Of a stretch of 64,000 nucleotides of DNA, positions 1 to 11,400 are shown piece after piece (positions within the stretch are counted from its first letter, which is position 1; the number at the start of each line of letters is the position of its first letter). This DNA is from Stagonosporopsis chrysanthemi (Eukaryota > Ascomycota > Dothideomycetes > Pleosporales > Didymellaceae), in NCBI GenBank assembly GCA_022560025.1, contig JAFISE010000023.1:1-64000 (forward strand), read 5' to 3'. Under the pieces are notes generated by a model. It was not told the origin of the DNA. It did no database searches and worked only from the letters and a program-made list of their open reading frames with translations. The translations under genes and the position numbers were made by a program.

Positions 1-594
1 ATTTATTGATGGGGAGAGGGAGAGAAAAAGAACAGCCCCCCCAAAAAAAAAAAAACTCGCCGCCCAACCCCCCGGAAATGTAGAAAAGGCGCGTGCCCCC
101 CCCCCCCCCCCCCCCCGTCTCATAGGAGGGATGAGGGGACCAGCAGAACAGGCAGATTTGGTTCAGACATCCTCCAGTGTAGCGGGCATGTGAAAAGTGC
201 GGCACGCACGGGAGACAGAATGGATCCGGGAGAGACAGCGGGTCGAGAGACGACGCAACGTGCGAGCGAGTATTAGAACAATCGATTCGATGCTTCTTTG
301 TGGGGAGAAGGCGCTGTAAAAAAGGATTCAGAAGACCACCCAAAAGATAGACGCCATTGCCGCGCTGGACGCCTTGCAAAGGGGAACGAGCGGCGCAATG
401 GCGACGAAATTCAAGGTTGTACAAAGAAACAAATTGACGGCTGGCGACCGGCGGCGGTGCGTGGCGGTCTGCTGGTAGTGCGTAGTGCGGCCATGTGTGC
501 TCCTTTCGAGAGCCAGCTCAGGAGCGCCTCTTGTCGTGCTGGAGAAGAGGGGGTTTTTTCTTCTTTGTTTTCATCTTTTTTTTAAAAAATTTTT
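1..594. other. Downstream region of the first Zn2Cys6 gene, low complexity
   Basis: This stretch lies 3' of the minus-strand regulator and shows no convincing coding region. It holds homopolymer runs, including a C run of about 21 at 96-116 and short A and T runs near 45-55 and 575-596. The T-rich stretch at about 560-596 lies directly after the stop codon and is probably 3' UTR. Nothing else is recognisable. Confidence 0.5.
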
Positions 595-1913
595 TTACAT
601 GGGGCGGCGGTTGAGCATGTTTAGCATGTCCGAGTCGGTGGAGCTGCGTCCGTTGCCATTGTCGCTGACGAGGTCGTTGATGCGCATGCCCGGGCGGGTT
701 TGGGGCTGCGAGGTGGGCGGCGGCGGGGTCCTGCCGTCGCTGCGGGGGGGGTTTGGCTGCAGGGCGCCGTTCTGCTGGGGCGGGTAGTAGGGGGCCGAGG
801 CGGACCCCGGGGTGGTGGGCGCCTGCGAGTGCGGCGAGGACGAGGTGCGGCTGGGTTCGTAGCGGTAGGCGCTCTGGGGCGAGCCCTGGCGGGGCGGCTG
901 TGCGGCATAGTAGGGCTGTGCGGGGGGCGCGGCGGTCGAGTAGGGGGCCGAGGGGGTGGCTGTACGCGGCGGTTGGGTTAGAGACTGGGGCTCTGGATAG
1001 GCATAATCTTGGCCTGATGCGCGATGAGAGTGCTGTGACGCTGAGCCAGGAGCTGGCGGAGGCAGGGTGGGAGTGTGAGGCTCCGGGTGGGGCCTCTTCC
1101 TGCCAGTCAGGTCGTCACGGCTGCCCTCATCAGCACCGGGCGGACCATAGGGATACGGACCTGCGGTGGGGGAAGGCAGATAGCCCTGCTGCGGTTGCCC
1201 CGGGCGCGGCGGCTGGCCGTAGGCGTCGGCGTGGCTCGCGGGCGGCAGGGGCTGGCCATAGGCGCCGTACATGGGCGGGGGCGCGCCGACGCCGCGCCAG
1301 ACGGTGTGGGCGGGGACAAAGGCCTGGGTCTGGGCCGAGACGGGGGTGAAGATGCAGTCCTGGTTGAAGCGCAGGCAGTTGGAGCAGCGGCCGTCCTCGG
1401 TGGCCTCGAAGCCCGAGCAGCGGATCTGGCGGGGGTCAGCACACGGCGGGCAGGGGCGACGGGCAGGGCGGACTTACCTTGCGGCGGCGGCAGTAGCGGC
1501 AGGCAATGGCAGTGCGCTGGCGCGGGGCGGGCGGCTGGTGGTGCTGCTGGACGTACTGCGGCGGCGGGGGTTGCTGGCGGTATGGGTCTTGCGGCGGCGG
1601 GGCGCGTGTCCACTCGTTGGGGCCGGGCAGGCGGTACTGCTGCTGGTACTGCGGGTGCTGGTGGGCGGCCATGTCGGCACGCGGCTCTTGTGGCGGGGGC
1701 GGCGGCGGGAGGGTGGTGCTGAGCTGGGAGCGGCCGTCAGCGAGGGTGCGAGAGAGAGGCGGCGGCAGAGCAGAGGCAGCAGAGCAGAGGCAGCGGGCGT
1801 CTGAGACTTACGTGCGAGGGCGGCGGCGGATAGGCGCCGCTGGCCGGCTGCTGGGTGGCGGGCGGCTGCCAGTGGGCGGGCATCTGGCCCTGGCCGGGCT
1901 GGTGCGGGTACAT
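595..1913 (-). CDS. Zn2Cys6 fungal transcription factor, Pro/Gln-rich
   Basis: Three exons (1812-1913, 1478-1723, 595-1425) join in phase to 392 residues. The binuclear zinc cluster is split by the second intron: C109-x2-C112-x6-C119-x10-C130-x2-C133-x6-C140, with the basic run RRRKIR between the second and third Cys. This is the fungal Zn2Cys6 DNA-binding domain, with a longer middle loop than Gal4. The cluster lies about 110 residues in, after a Pro/Gln/His-rich leader. The rest is low-complexity Pro/Ser/Gln sequence without the fungal-specific regulatory domain common in larger members. The ATG at 1913 was chosen because the sequence upstream is a hexamer repeat. Role: nuclear DNA-binding regulator, target unknown. 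The 5.5 kb upstream is gene-free, which could mean a large regulatory region (inference). Confidence 0.88.
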
Positions 1914-1934
1914 GGCGGCGGTGTCGAGGGCGGC

Positions 1935-1937
1935 GGT

Positions 1938-1970
<33 letters not shown>

Positions 1971-1972
1971 TA
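1935..1972. repeat. GGTCGT hexamer microsatellite
   Basis: About six tandem copies of a GGTCGT-like hexamer lie immediately upstream of the Zn2Cys6 start codon. On the minus strand they would encode alternating His-Asp, but only after a non-ATG start, so I treat them as 5' leader. Confidence 0.8.
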
Positions 1973-2339
1973 CGGTCGCTGTCACGCCGGCATGAACGGG
2001 CGGAACGCGACGGCGGCGGCCCAGCGTGTGCGCGCTGCGGCGGCGAGCTGGAGCGGGCGCTGGAGCGGCTGCGTGGTGCTGTGCGTGGTGCGCGGCGCGG
2101 GTGCGGTGGTGCGGGCGTGCTCGGGGGCGGGCGAGGTGTCACAAATTCTGGCGGGCCGCGAGGACGGCTGCAGGAGTGCAGGAGTGCAGGCCAGAGAGGG
2201 CGCGCGGGCAGTGCAGCGGCGGCAAGGGAGCCAAGCAGCGCGCAGCTGGTCCAAGGGAGAGCGCGGGCGCGGTGCGGGAGCAGCGGGGGACGGCCGTGGG
2301 TGTGTGTAGGTGTGTGTGTGTGTGTGGAGGAGACGGCGG

Positions 2340-2415
2340 ACGGAGGGAGGGCAGCAGGGCAGGGCAGTAGGGCAGCAGGACAGCAGGGCAGCAGGGCAGC
2401 AGGGCAGCAGGGCGA
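2340..2415. repeat. GGGCAGCA-type 8-bp tandem repeat
   Basis: A run of near-identical GCAGGGCA / GGGCAGCA octamers, more regular toward its right end, preceded at about 2299-2326 by a GT-rich dinucleotide tract. Confidence 0.75.
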
Positions 2416-2559
2416 GGTGAAAGGAAGGCTTCTCGAAGCGCGTCGAGGATCCCAAGAGCGTGGAAACGAGAAAGGAGATTCAGGTCTTTCGCGGGATGGT
2501 GGCCGCTATTACTACCCACCGCGCCGCCCCAAGTCCCAAACCTTCTCGCCGTTCTGACG

Positions 2560-2615
2560 GGGATGCGCTGGGATGCGCTGGGATGCGCTGGGATGCACTG
2601 GGATGCACTGGGATG
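2560..2615. repeat. 11-bp tandem repeat (GGGATGCGCTG)
   Basis: Five consecutive 11-bp units are visible. The first units carry GCGCTG and the last carry GCACTG, a single C/T type change shared by adjacent copies. Confidence 0.85.
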
Positions 2616-2712
2616 GCGCCCGGCCGCCCGCACCCCTGCCTGCGGCCATGCAGCGAACGAGTGCATTCGGGTCGAGCCAGTCCGCCATCTAGCGGCTGAC
2701 AGTCGACGCCGT

Positions 2713-2743
<31 letters not shown>
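2713..2743. repeat. 8-bp tandem repeat (GTGGACC)
   Basis: Four copies of the octamer CGTGGACC in direct succession. No coding context is recognised. Confidence 0.8.
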
Positions 2744-2923
2744 CGTCGCACAGCGCGCCCAAGTGCCCCGTCAGCACCGCCGCGCCCAGCACCACGCCCG
2801 CCTCGCCGCACCCGCGCATGCAGCCCGTCGCTGGGCGCAGTCCTCTCCACCGTGCCTGTGCCGCCGCTCTCGGTGCGAGTGCGGTGCGGTGCCGCGTGCG
2901 TGTGCTGTGCAGTACACAGTGCG

Positions 2924-3043
2924 TAGTGGCAGTCGTAGTGGCAGTCGTAGTGGCAGTCGTAGTGGCAGTCGTAGTAGCAGTCGTAGCAGCAGTCGCAGCA
3001 GCAGTCGCAGCAGCAGTCGCAGCAGCAGTCGCAGTAGTAGTTC
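2924..3043. repeat. 12-bp minisatellite (GTAGTGGCAGTC) grading into GCAGCAGCAGTC
   Basis: About ten copies of a 12-bp unit. The left copies read GTAGTGGCAGTC and the right copies read CGCAGCAGCAGT, with an intermediate GTAGTAGCAGTC unit between. The stepwise change across the array suggests expansion by slippage from variant units. It is open in several frames on both strands, which explains the long spurious reading frames here. Confidence 0.9.
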
Positions 3044-3702
3044 GGCATGCCAGCAGTGAACAGGCCACGACCGCCCACCGCCCACCGCCCACCGACACCG
3101 CCCACCACAGCGCGCGCTGGGGCCGCCGGCCGTGATGCTGGGGTCTCTGTCAGCCAGGCCAAGACTCGGGCCATCCCGTCAACGTGCGATCTGCTTCCTT
3201 TAATTAAAAATACACGGCCGCCGCTGCACTTAAGACACCGTGCTGCACCGCGTCTGATCCGTGGCCGCTCGTCGCTTGCACTGCACTGCACCGCACTGCA
3301 CTGCGCCCACGCACGCGTGCTGGCTGCCGTGGGTGAGCCACTCACTCCACCACCGCACCACAGCACGTTGCAGCAGCCAGCGCCCAGCGGCCAGCGCCCA
3401 GCAGCGCACCGCAGCGTCGCCGTGCCCTGGCCTTGACCTCGCCATGTCCTTCTGTCACGTCGTCCTGTCATGTCGTCCTGCCAGCCTGCCACTGCCACTG
3501 CGCCTGCACGCCCAGGCGCCTCCTCGGGCAATATGGGCCTGTGTCCCATGTGCGCGCGACTCGTTCCACGCGGGCCGTCTCTTGCTGCGCACTGTGTCCG
3601 TGTCCCTGCTACAGACTATAGTACCTAGCCCATCACCACCAGACGAACCTGTCGTTGCCGCCGTCGCTGCACGAGCCTGCCTTTTGTCGTGCTGCTCGTG
3701 TT

Positions 3703-3703
3703 G

Positions 3704-3750
<47 letters not shown>
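3703..3750. repeat. CTG/CAG trinucleotide tract
   Basis: About fifteen uninterrupted CTG units, followed by an imperfect extension to about 3765. It encodes poly-Gln, poly-Ala or poly-Cys depending on frame, but no flanking gene structure supports translation. Confidence 0.9.
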
Positions 3751-3751
<1 letters not shown>

Positions 3752-4556
3752 CCTGCTGTTGCCTGCACCACCACCACCGCCGCCACCAACTCAACTGCCT
3801 GCCTGTCGTGCCCGCGACCTGCTGCACCCTGCCGCGCTTTCTCCATGAACATGCGCCCTCGTGAGCCCACCACGCATGCCAGCCCCCAAACGTCGACGCA
3901 CGCCCGCATCCTGAATCCTGCACCCAGGGGCCATGCCTGTCGACAGCTGCTCCCTCGCCAGTAGCTCGTCGCAATTCGGCATAGGGCTGGTGCCGCTCTT
4001 GCATCGGTCATTTGTCTGTTGATGGCCACACCCGCAGCCCTGTCCTGGCTGTTGGTGTACGACCCGTCGACCAGTGACGTGCCGCCGCTGAGCTAGTAGG
4101 GGAAGCCTGACCCATGGTCGCCCACTCGGCGACTTCAGGCAGTTTCCTGTCACCGGCGCGCCGCCCAGCTTCGAGTAGCCGACGGCCAAACCCAACGTCT
4201 TGTCGAACTGCCGTTCGTCCCCCCATCGCAACCTGTCCTCTCTGCCCTGCACAGCGTCAACTTGGAGGCGACCAAGCCAAAAGGAAACAAAACCACACCT
4301 TTTGCTGCGTAATAGAGCCGATGCTGGCCCGCCGCGTGATTGTGATGAACTCGCGGTTGTGTCGTCTTCAGCTCGCCTAAGAGCAACCATGGCACGCGGC
4401 GAACCCACATGGACCGTCAAATCACCGTGCAAAATCTGTCAATCGCCATCTAGTAGATCCTTCCACCCCTTGCGCCGGCGACGGCGCGCCAACATCTCAT
4501 CCATGGAACCACGCTGCTTCGCCCTCCTGATACGCCAGCATTAAAACCTGCCCACC

Positions 4557-4596
4557 GCGCGCGCGCGAGCGAGCGAGCGAGCGAGCGAGCGAGCGC
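4557..4596. repeat. GCGC and GAGC tetranucleotide microsatellite
   Basis: A short alternating GC run passes directly into seven to eight GAGC units. No gene is recognised around it. Confidence 0.85.
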
Positions 4597-7436
4597 AGAA
4601 ACGCGGCCAAACAACGTCTCTCTTGCACACGGGCGTACCGCTAGTGCCGGGCTTCCCGCTGCTGAAGATGACGCAGTCGGACGACGCGGATGTGCCACCA
4701 CGCATCGCGGGAAAAAGGGCGAAAACACTCTCGTCGCTTGCACCGCTCTCGTCTCGTGCTTTCGCCTCGGTACCCGTTGCAGCCCCCTGACTGGCTGTCC
4801 AGAGAGTGGGTATGTGCAAAAAAGTCTAACGACGGCGCACGAATCGTCTGCTGTACAAGCCACGCGCTCTATCGATAACCGCTGAACGTTTCTGCTCCTC
4901 TCTCTCTCCCCTTCGTCGTGTTGAAGCGAGGCAAAAGCCGCAGGGCCAGCTGATGGGACCATTCGGACGTTCCGATACCCAGGTCAATAGAATTAAAGAC
5001 ATCCAATCATGGGCCTTGCCTGCCCATATATTCTCGCCGTTTTTTTTTAACCAGCTTCCCAGCTGAGTGCCTTGCATGAAAGCGGGTAAATCATCGCTTG
5101 CCATGCTTGACTGAAGAAAAACCTTGCATGGTCAGAAGGTCACAGGACCCCGTCAGAGAGCCTCGTCCGTCGTTGCAAAACACGGTTTCTGCTCGCATTT
5201 GGGTCTTTGTCGTATCGCGCTGACTCGGCGCCAGCCCAATCGCGCATGACCATGTTGCCCGGTTGGAAGTTGATTGTCTGCCACACCGCATCCGCAAACC
5301 CAAGCCCGTCACGAGCCCGTATGTACGTTAGATGAGTTGCAGATGCTGCGAGCGGTCTGAGGTCAGCAAATGCGCAGCACCGCCTTCCCAACAGCGGCGC
5401 GCTCTCTCGCTTGCAACTCCCCCCCTCTCCTCTCTCCATAACAGCAGCCTTGCATCGAGCACGTATCCGGCTGCATATACGTGTCCGCCGACTGGAAGGG
5501 CAACATCGCCGGTGCAACCGCGCATTGTGGGGTGCCAGGCTTTAAATGTACCGGGATCACAGCGCGGCTGCCACGTCCGTCAGGCAAGCAAAGCAAAGCA
5601 AAGCACGCCGATAATTGCACGCTGCGTCTGCACCGTTTCGGCGCTCAGCAAACCGTTGCACCAGACTTGGAATCATGCCCCCCAAGTACAGGGCTGACGA
5701 GACCAGCGCCATGGTTGCACAAATGCTCGGGTCGGCACGGGGGAGGGGGGGGCTGTGGATGCTCTCCAATGCGCCCCCCCTCTTCCATGTCCCATGTGCG
5801 TAGATTGACGAGGTCTGTGTCACCAAGGACGTTTGGCGTGCCGACGGGAGCTGCGTGCTATCGGTCGACATGCAAAGCGGTGCGTCTACTGCCAGACGGT
5901 AATTGGTCGTGTCACGGTGACGGCCAATCAAGCACGGCGTGAGCGCGTCTGAAGTACCTTGGGGACAATCTGCACGCAGCCTTGAAAAGAGGAAAAATAA
6001 GCGGCACGATATCATCTGCGTCCCGAGATGAGCAAGGGAACTGCCGTCTTGTCAGGTCAGACTCGTGCAACGTTGCAGGACGGCACCATCATCATCAGCA
6101 TCATCATCATCACAACAGAACACGTGTTGCAGGCAGGCAGGCGTCTCATGGCTATCAAGCCTGCAGTCCGCGAGGATGCAAAACTGTGTGCGCAATGCCC
6201 CAGTTTGGTACGACACGCTCTTGGACAGGTCGCCCAAGAAGAGCCCAAGCCTCCATTGACGCTGATGTCTATCGATGCAGCTGTTACATATTGTTATTGC
6301 AGGCCATGTGCTATGCACGGCTCGACTTGTGTCACATAACAGGTATGCCAACGGGCCATCGTGCAGAATCGCCGAACCAGTGCTGACAGGCTTGATTTGT
6401 TGACAAAAAGGCAAGAAAAACGTCACCATTGCAGCGCAAAGCCTGCGGACGTCAGCATGATTGCTGGGTTCGTATGCAGGCCAACTGCGCTGCGCTGCGC
6501 AGCGCAAGTCATGCGTCGATCCACCGCCACCTCCATTGGTGTGCCCGCAACGTTGTCGACGCCATGCTCTTCGTCGTCTGTGCGCTGCGTTTCATTGACG
6601 ATGGCTCCGTGAACAACCCTTAGTGTATATACCCGGGGCCCCTGCTCGCAGAAGGATCTCGCGGCAAGTGACCACGTTTGATGAGCTTACACGCACGCGA
6701 ACGCAATTTCCACTAAATCCTGCAGCGCACCGGCACGCCCCGATGCAGCTCTTATCGCGCAGAAGCCTTGATCTAACGAACTTGGGTGGTGAGCATGTCT
6801 CGCGATGTGGATGGGGATGGTTCTGTGTGGGACGCTGGGACGCTGGGACGCGTCAGGCGGGAGAAAAAGGAAACCATGCATTGCGCTCCGGCCCGTCCTC
6901 GCAGCTGAACTGTCACCGGAGGGACTAGGGTCAATGCGCAGCTGACTGCGCGGGTAACCGGCGGTGCTGACAGCGTTGCTCGATGGATGCTGAATTCTCA
7001 TCACGACGTTTATGCACAAAGGCTGACACTGTATGATGCAAAGCGTGATATCGCTTCATGACAATCAGAGAGCATTGTTGAGCTGCGACGCGGAGAGTAG
7101 GTTCGATCCCTCAGCCCAGCCGTCTCTGCCGCGCACCAACGAGGGAAGGCGGATGCTAAGAGAAGCGGCCCGGCGACTAGAAAAGGGGACCAGGGTTGCT
7201 CATCACATGACCAGTAGTGCATGCGACGCTAACACGGCGCGGTGCCAGCCAAGGTGGGGACATGCAGGCGATATGCAGAAAATGTTCGATTTCGCTTGGA
7301 GCGCATCGCCCGAGTCCTGATTGGCTGCTTTCCCGCCAAATCGCGAAGCAAGGCCACCACCCTCCACCAATCCACCCTCCACAACCATGCAAGGCAAAAC
7401 CAAACACAGAACCGAGACGAGGCCGTGTTGACGGAT

Positions 7437-9800
7437 TCAGTTGGAAATTCGGTCGTCGGCCCCGTCAGCTGCAGATTCGTCTTCGTCGTTTTCGTTACTT
7501 TCGTCGCTGGAGCTTGACGATTCCTCGTCAGGCATGACGACGCTGTTCAGATAGGTGATCTGCAGGACAGTGTTAGCGCCGCGACCACCCATGCGTTCGT
7601 CCCGGAGCGCAGCCAACAATAGATGATGCCGCGCTTCCCCATCCTAACTTCGGCGGTGCAGCTGTCGGTGAAGCAAGTGTGCTGCACTGCCAACGCACAG
7701 CTGCCAGAGCTTTGTCTGCTCGTGTCTGTACAAGGACACCCCTTCGCAAGTCATGGAGCGCGTCGTATTCCGGTGACCCCTCCGTGACTCGGCATCGCTG
7801 GGGTCGTGCCATCGACAGGAGCAGGATTATTGGAGGTCAACTTACAAACGGCTCTATGCAGGTAATCAACTCCGCAATTCGCTCCAACCCTTTCGGTCCT
7901 ACAACTTCTTCGTCCGAAAGTTTTTTCCCAAGCGTAAAGCTCCTCAATCGAAGAAGATCAATATCCTTGTGATCGATTGGAAAGTCCTGGGCAGAATCTG
8001 TCAGCAAATCGGACGTCTTCCAGTAGAGCTGCGTGCGTAAAGTAGCAGCGATGATGGATGTTGTGTTCGCTTCGTGACCCGTGTCGGCGTTTCCCGTTCG
8101 TCTGTGCGCTACGCAGCATCGGTGAATAGGCACGGCTTGTCAGCCGTCACTTCGAGTCCGAACGGCTACTTTGTTGGGTTGGGCATCAATTGAATACCCA
8201 GTAGCGGCAAGTGTAGCACTCAGCTGTCGGGCAAGTCCCAGAGTATGAATGGTCGTGCGATGACTCCCTTCGCTCCTACCAGATGCTGTGGGCATACTCA
8301 ACCTGACAAAATGACCGACGTCCCATGTAGACTAATACAGTGCCAGCATCATAAGGGCCGAAATTGCAAGGGCTAGTCTTCCCATGCTTCTTATCGCAGT
8401 CATAGCAGGCACGTGCTGCCTCAAGGGCACAGTCTCAGGTGAAGTGATTTTGAGAAACATGCTGTGGAAGGTTTGAACGACGGAGCCTCGCACTCACCTT
8501 TGGATTTCGCTTTAGCGCGGTCGATGCATTCGAGGGCAGACCAACAAAGGCCTTGACAACCTTCGTTTCGTTATCCGTCGCAACTCCAAGGAAAGCTTTC
8601 CGAATGCGCTGTTCAGTCAAAACCTGCTTGATCCTGGCAGACCTGCGATCAAATTCTCGGCGCAACTTCCTAAGAGGCTCTGCATCGGGCTGCCACAGGC
8701 CACCGCCTTTTGAAGTCAGCTCGCCAGCCGTGAGAGTTAGACAACGCGTTTGGGAGACGCGTCGGGCAGGGAGCAGAGGCAAAAAATGGGGAACGGGCGA
8801 CACTCACCAACAAAACTACCTCCATTTGGCTGAATCTGCACGTAGTACGCAGCGTATGGGCCTTTGCGGCCCGTTCTTGACCATGCCGCCGAGAAGTAGG
8901 TCTTGACTTCCGTTAGCTTGCTCATAGCGACTTTTGGAGTTCCACGAGGAACTGTTTCAAAAGACGACATTCAAGCTTACCTTGTAAGGTGTATGATCTT
9001 TTGAGAATCGTATATCTGGTTGTGTCAATAACATTCATGCTGCGATGGCTGTGACCCTTTACCTCGATAAATACGGTAGACCTGAAATTGTAAGCATTGG
9101 CTATAGCAAAAAAGGGCTACTTACTATGTCTTTGACTGGCAGCTCAGGAATCGTCTCGTCTATCTCGATGATTCTCTCTGACAGCTTGCCGATGAAGTCG
9201 TTAAAGTCCTGCACCGCAACTCGATAATCAGGATCGTGCACTATTGACATGTCAACTTCGCGGGCCTTCAGCAAATAATTCTAGTAGATACACACATTTC
9301 AGCCACTGACGATCGTTGTTCTGTTTGATTTCCTCAAGGAACAGCATAGTATTCGGGTGAATGGTGCTCTCGGTGTAGGGTGTATCACCAGCCTCGCGGG
9401 CCTTTGGCTTCTTGATGATCAGCTGTGTCCCAGGTTCAAGTCTCGTGCCTGGCTTCCATGAGTCTTTCTCAGTTGGTTGAGTTTTGTGCACTGAGGCTGA
9501 GCTTCTTGATAGTTTACCCCTTGGCGTGGCTTTCTTCGAGACGGGCTCCTCGTCGCTGGCGTCCGCTTCTGGCTCAGACTCAGACGTTACCTCCCTGTCA
9601 CTCTTTGCCTCGAAATCAGACGCATCCCCAGAATCTTCATCGTCGGGCGAGTCTGCACGAGCGGAAGCGTCGGAATCGGTTTCTGGCTCGACGTACGACT
9701 TTCTCGTGATTAGTCGCGCCCTCTTGGAGGTCCTGCTGGGAGTGTCGGCAGCGGGGCGTTTAGCATTAGCTGCAGCGGACTGTCCTACTCTCCGCGGCAT
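7437..9800 (-). CDS. DUF2461 (TIGR02453-like) family protein
   Basis: Eight exons (about 9296-9800, 9125-9240, 9063-9081, 8981-9015, 8808-8901, 8498-8706, 7846-7986, 7437-7559) join in phase to 413 residues. Residues 1-140 are basic, then very acidic Ser/Asp/Glu-rich. The DUF2461 domain starts near residue 145 with HPNTMLFLEEIKQNNDRQWL. It continues through YRIYRDIRFSKDHTPYK, the GPYAAYYVQIQP and GGLWQPDAEPLRKLR blocks and a closing LRLRSFTLGKKL block. Family function is not established; fungal members share this acidic leader and an acidic Ser-rich tail, also seen here. Exon 3 is only 19 nt. The intron at about 7987-8497 is near 510 nt, far longer than the others in this gene. The gene is divergent from the TYW3 gene, with about 225 bp between starts. 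Confidence 0.85.
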
Positions 9801-10025
9801 GTTGACAATCTCCTGGAAATAAGGCACAGCAAGGCGTTGTGTGATGTAGAGTGTCGCCGAATGTGAATGCTTAAAGTCGCATGGGCCACAACAATGACGC
9901 AGACGAACCAATTGGAAGGCCCGATCAACGAAAATCCGCACACGTTCGCGTCGCCATATCACGGGACCGACGAAGCAACCATCAAACGTTACCATCTCCA
10001 GCACTTCGTCAAACACATCACAGCA

Positions 10026-11001
10026 ATGGTGTCTCGCTTCGAGGCTCGTAAACAGAAGATCCTGGAGCAGCTTGATGCACCGGACGAGGAGTATCATGAT
10101 CTCTCGCCCAAGGGCTCTGTTGATGCGCCCATTCGCGACCTGATCAGCGAGATCAACTGCATTGATGGCGTAGTCACAACTAGTAGCTGTTCTGGCAGGA
10201 TCAGTGTATTCCTCGAAGGCCGCAAGGTAGACGGCGACCATCCTAAGTCTGGTGAAGAAGGCGAGGAGTCGCGTGCGGGACCAGGAGGAAAGGGCGGAGG
10301 AGGCACGTGGCTTTTCATCTCGCACGACCCTCTGGAGGTCCCAGAAGCTGCTTCTGCATCTGACCTGCTGTCGAAATTTGAGCTTAAAGACGCTGCAGCC
10401 AGCACATCAAGACATGTGGATGTGTGTAGCAGATTTATCCACCTGAAGTTTGAGCCGATGGTATGTCGGCGGTTGAGCAGTCTCCAGGCTTCTTACTGAT
10501 GTTGAACAGATTCTACATATACTGTGTTCCTCTCTCGACCACGCACAAAGGCTACTCAATGCTGGAATGGGCGCCGGCTTCCGGGAGAGTGGTGCGGTCA
10601 GTCTGGGTTCATCCAAAACAGGAGAAACAAACCCAGTAGTCGCTATTCGCTCTGCAGGGTACTCTTTCGACTCCATCATCGGCCATCAAGACAACGAAGG
10701 TCGTAATGTCGCTGATGTAAGCGCAAATCACCTAAGGACCCTGGTGTTTATCGCAAACGAGCGATTCAAGATCAACCTGGACCGCATAGCACGCTTCAGG
10801 TCACTGCTGTTGGACTCGTACCAGCCTTCATCTGCTCCATCCTCCAAGCCAGACTGGGAAGACGCAGAAGTCAGAAAGCAGCGCAAGAGGACTGAAGGAC
10901 TGGCACGACAGCGCGCACTACAAGCCACAAGGTTGGACGAGAAAGATTCCGGCGATAATGAGTCATCTGGAGTCGATCAAATTGGCGGAATACTGCCTTG
11001 A
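10026..11001 (+). CDS. TYW3: tRNA wybutosine-synthesizing protein 3 (TYW3)
   Basis: TYW3 methylates the wybutosine precursor on tRNA-Phe (guanosine 37) with S-adenosylmethionine, in the cytosol. Two exons (10026-10460, 10510-11001), split by a 49-bp intron in phase 0, give 308 residues. Diagnostic blocks are the N-terminal FEARKQKIL helix, DLSPKGSVDAPI, the SSCSGRISVF motif, TWLFISHD, and in exon 2 the GFRESGAV and NEGRNVADV stretches. The frame is open upstream to another ATG at 9867, which would add 53 residues. I chose 10026 because the family begins with the F-x-x-RK segment and the context is a good Kozak match. The C-terminal 50 residues are basic and low complexity. The promoter region is shared with the DUF2461 gene. 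Confidence 0.92.
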
Positions 11002-11400
11002 GGCCTCGTGAAGTTATCTCAATGAAAACGTGAAATGTCCCCGAGCCAACATCGATGCCAATCAGTAGGAACTCAGTGTGTCAGAAGCCAGCCGCCGCAT
11101 GATACGACTACTCCACAACTAGCCACAAGCCCAGCAATCCGTCCGGACGGCTCACAGATAGAGTGTGTAACCACTGTTTGGACGGAATATGATTGTGGAG
11201 CTACATATCTCTCCAGCCAATGGGAGCATTACGTCAGTAGCTCCGCGGCGACTTTCAACTCTCCACCATCTCCACAACGAATATTCCAAACACATACATA
11301 AGTCCATATACATCTCAAGCGTCAGATTGTCTATCGGCGCATTGTAATGAGTATAATACAACATTCACACTCAGCCCCAGTACTACATTCAGCCGCCACG
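11002..11400. other. Intergenic stretch between TYW3 and the methyltransferase gene
   Basis: No coding region is recognised. It probably holds the TYW3 3' UTR and the promoter and leader of the downstream gene, which is on the same strand. Confidence 0.5.

Larger units (their letters stand above)
1914..7436. other. Gene-free region of 5.5 kb, dense microsatellites in its first half
   Basis: No reading frame here shows a recognisable family, and the longer frames are translations of simple repeats. Tandem repeats crowd 1.9-4.6 kb and are listed separately. From about 4.6 to 7.4 kb the sequence is more complex but still has no convincing exons. Because the Zn2Cys6 gene starts at 1913 and reads away from this block, part of it may be that gene's promoter and long 5' leader (inference). 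Confidence 0.5.

Noticed and set aside
2924..3043. Regular repeats considered as a CRISPR-like array
   Set aside because: Units are 12 bp, contiguous and without spacers, in a eukaryotic genome: a minisatellite.
2139..3098. Long minus-strand frame of 319 codons
   Set aside because: It is a translation of microsatellites (Thr-rich through the 12-bp array), starts from no supported context and has no family motif.
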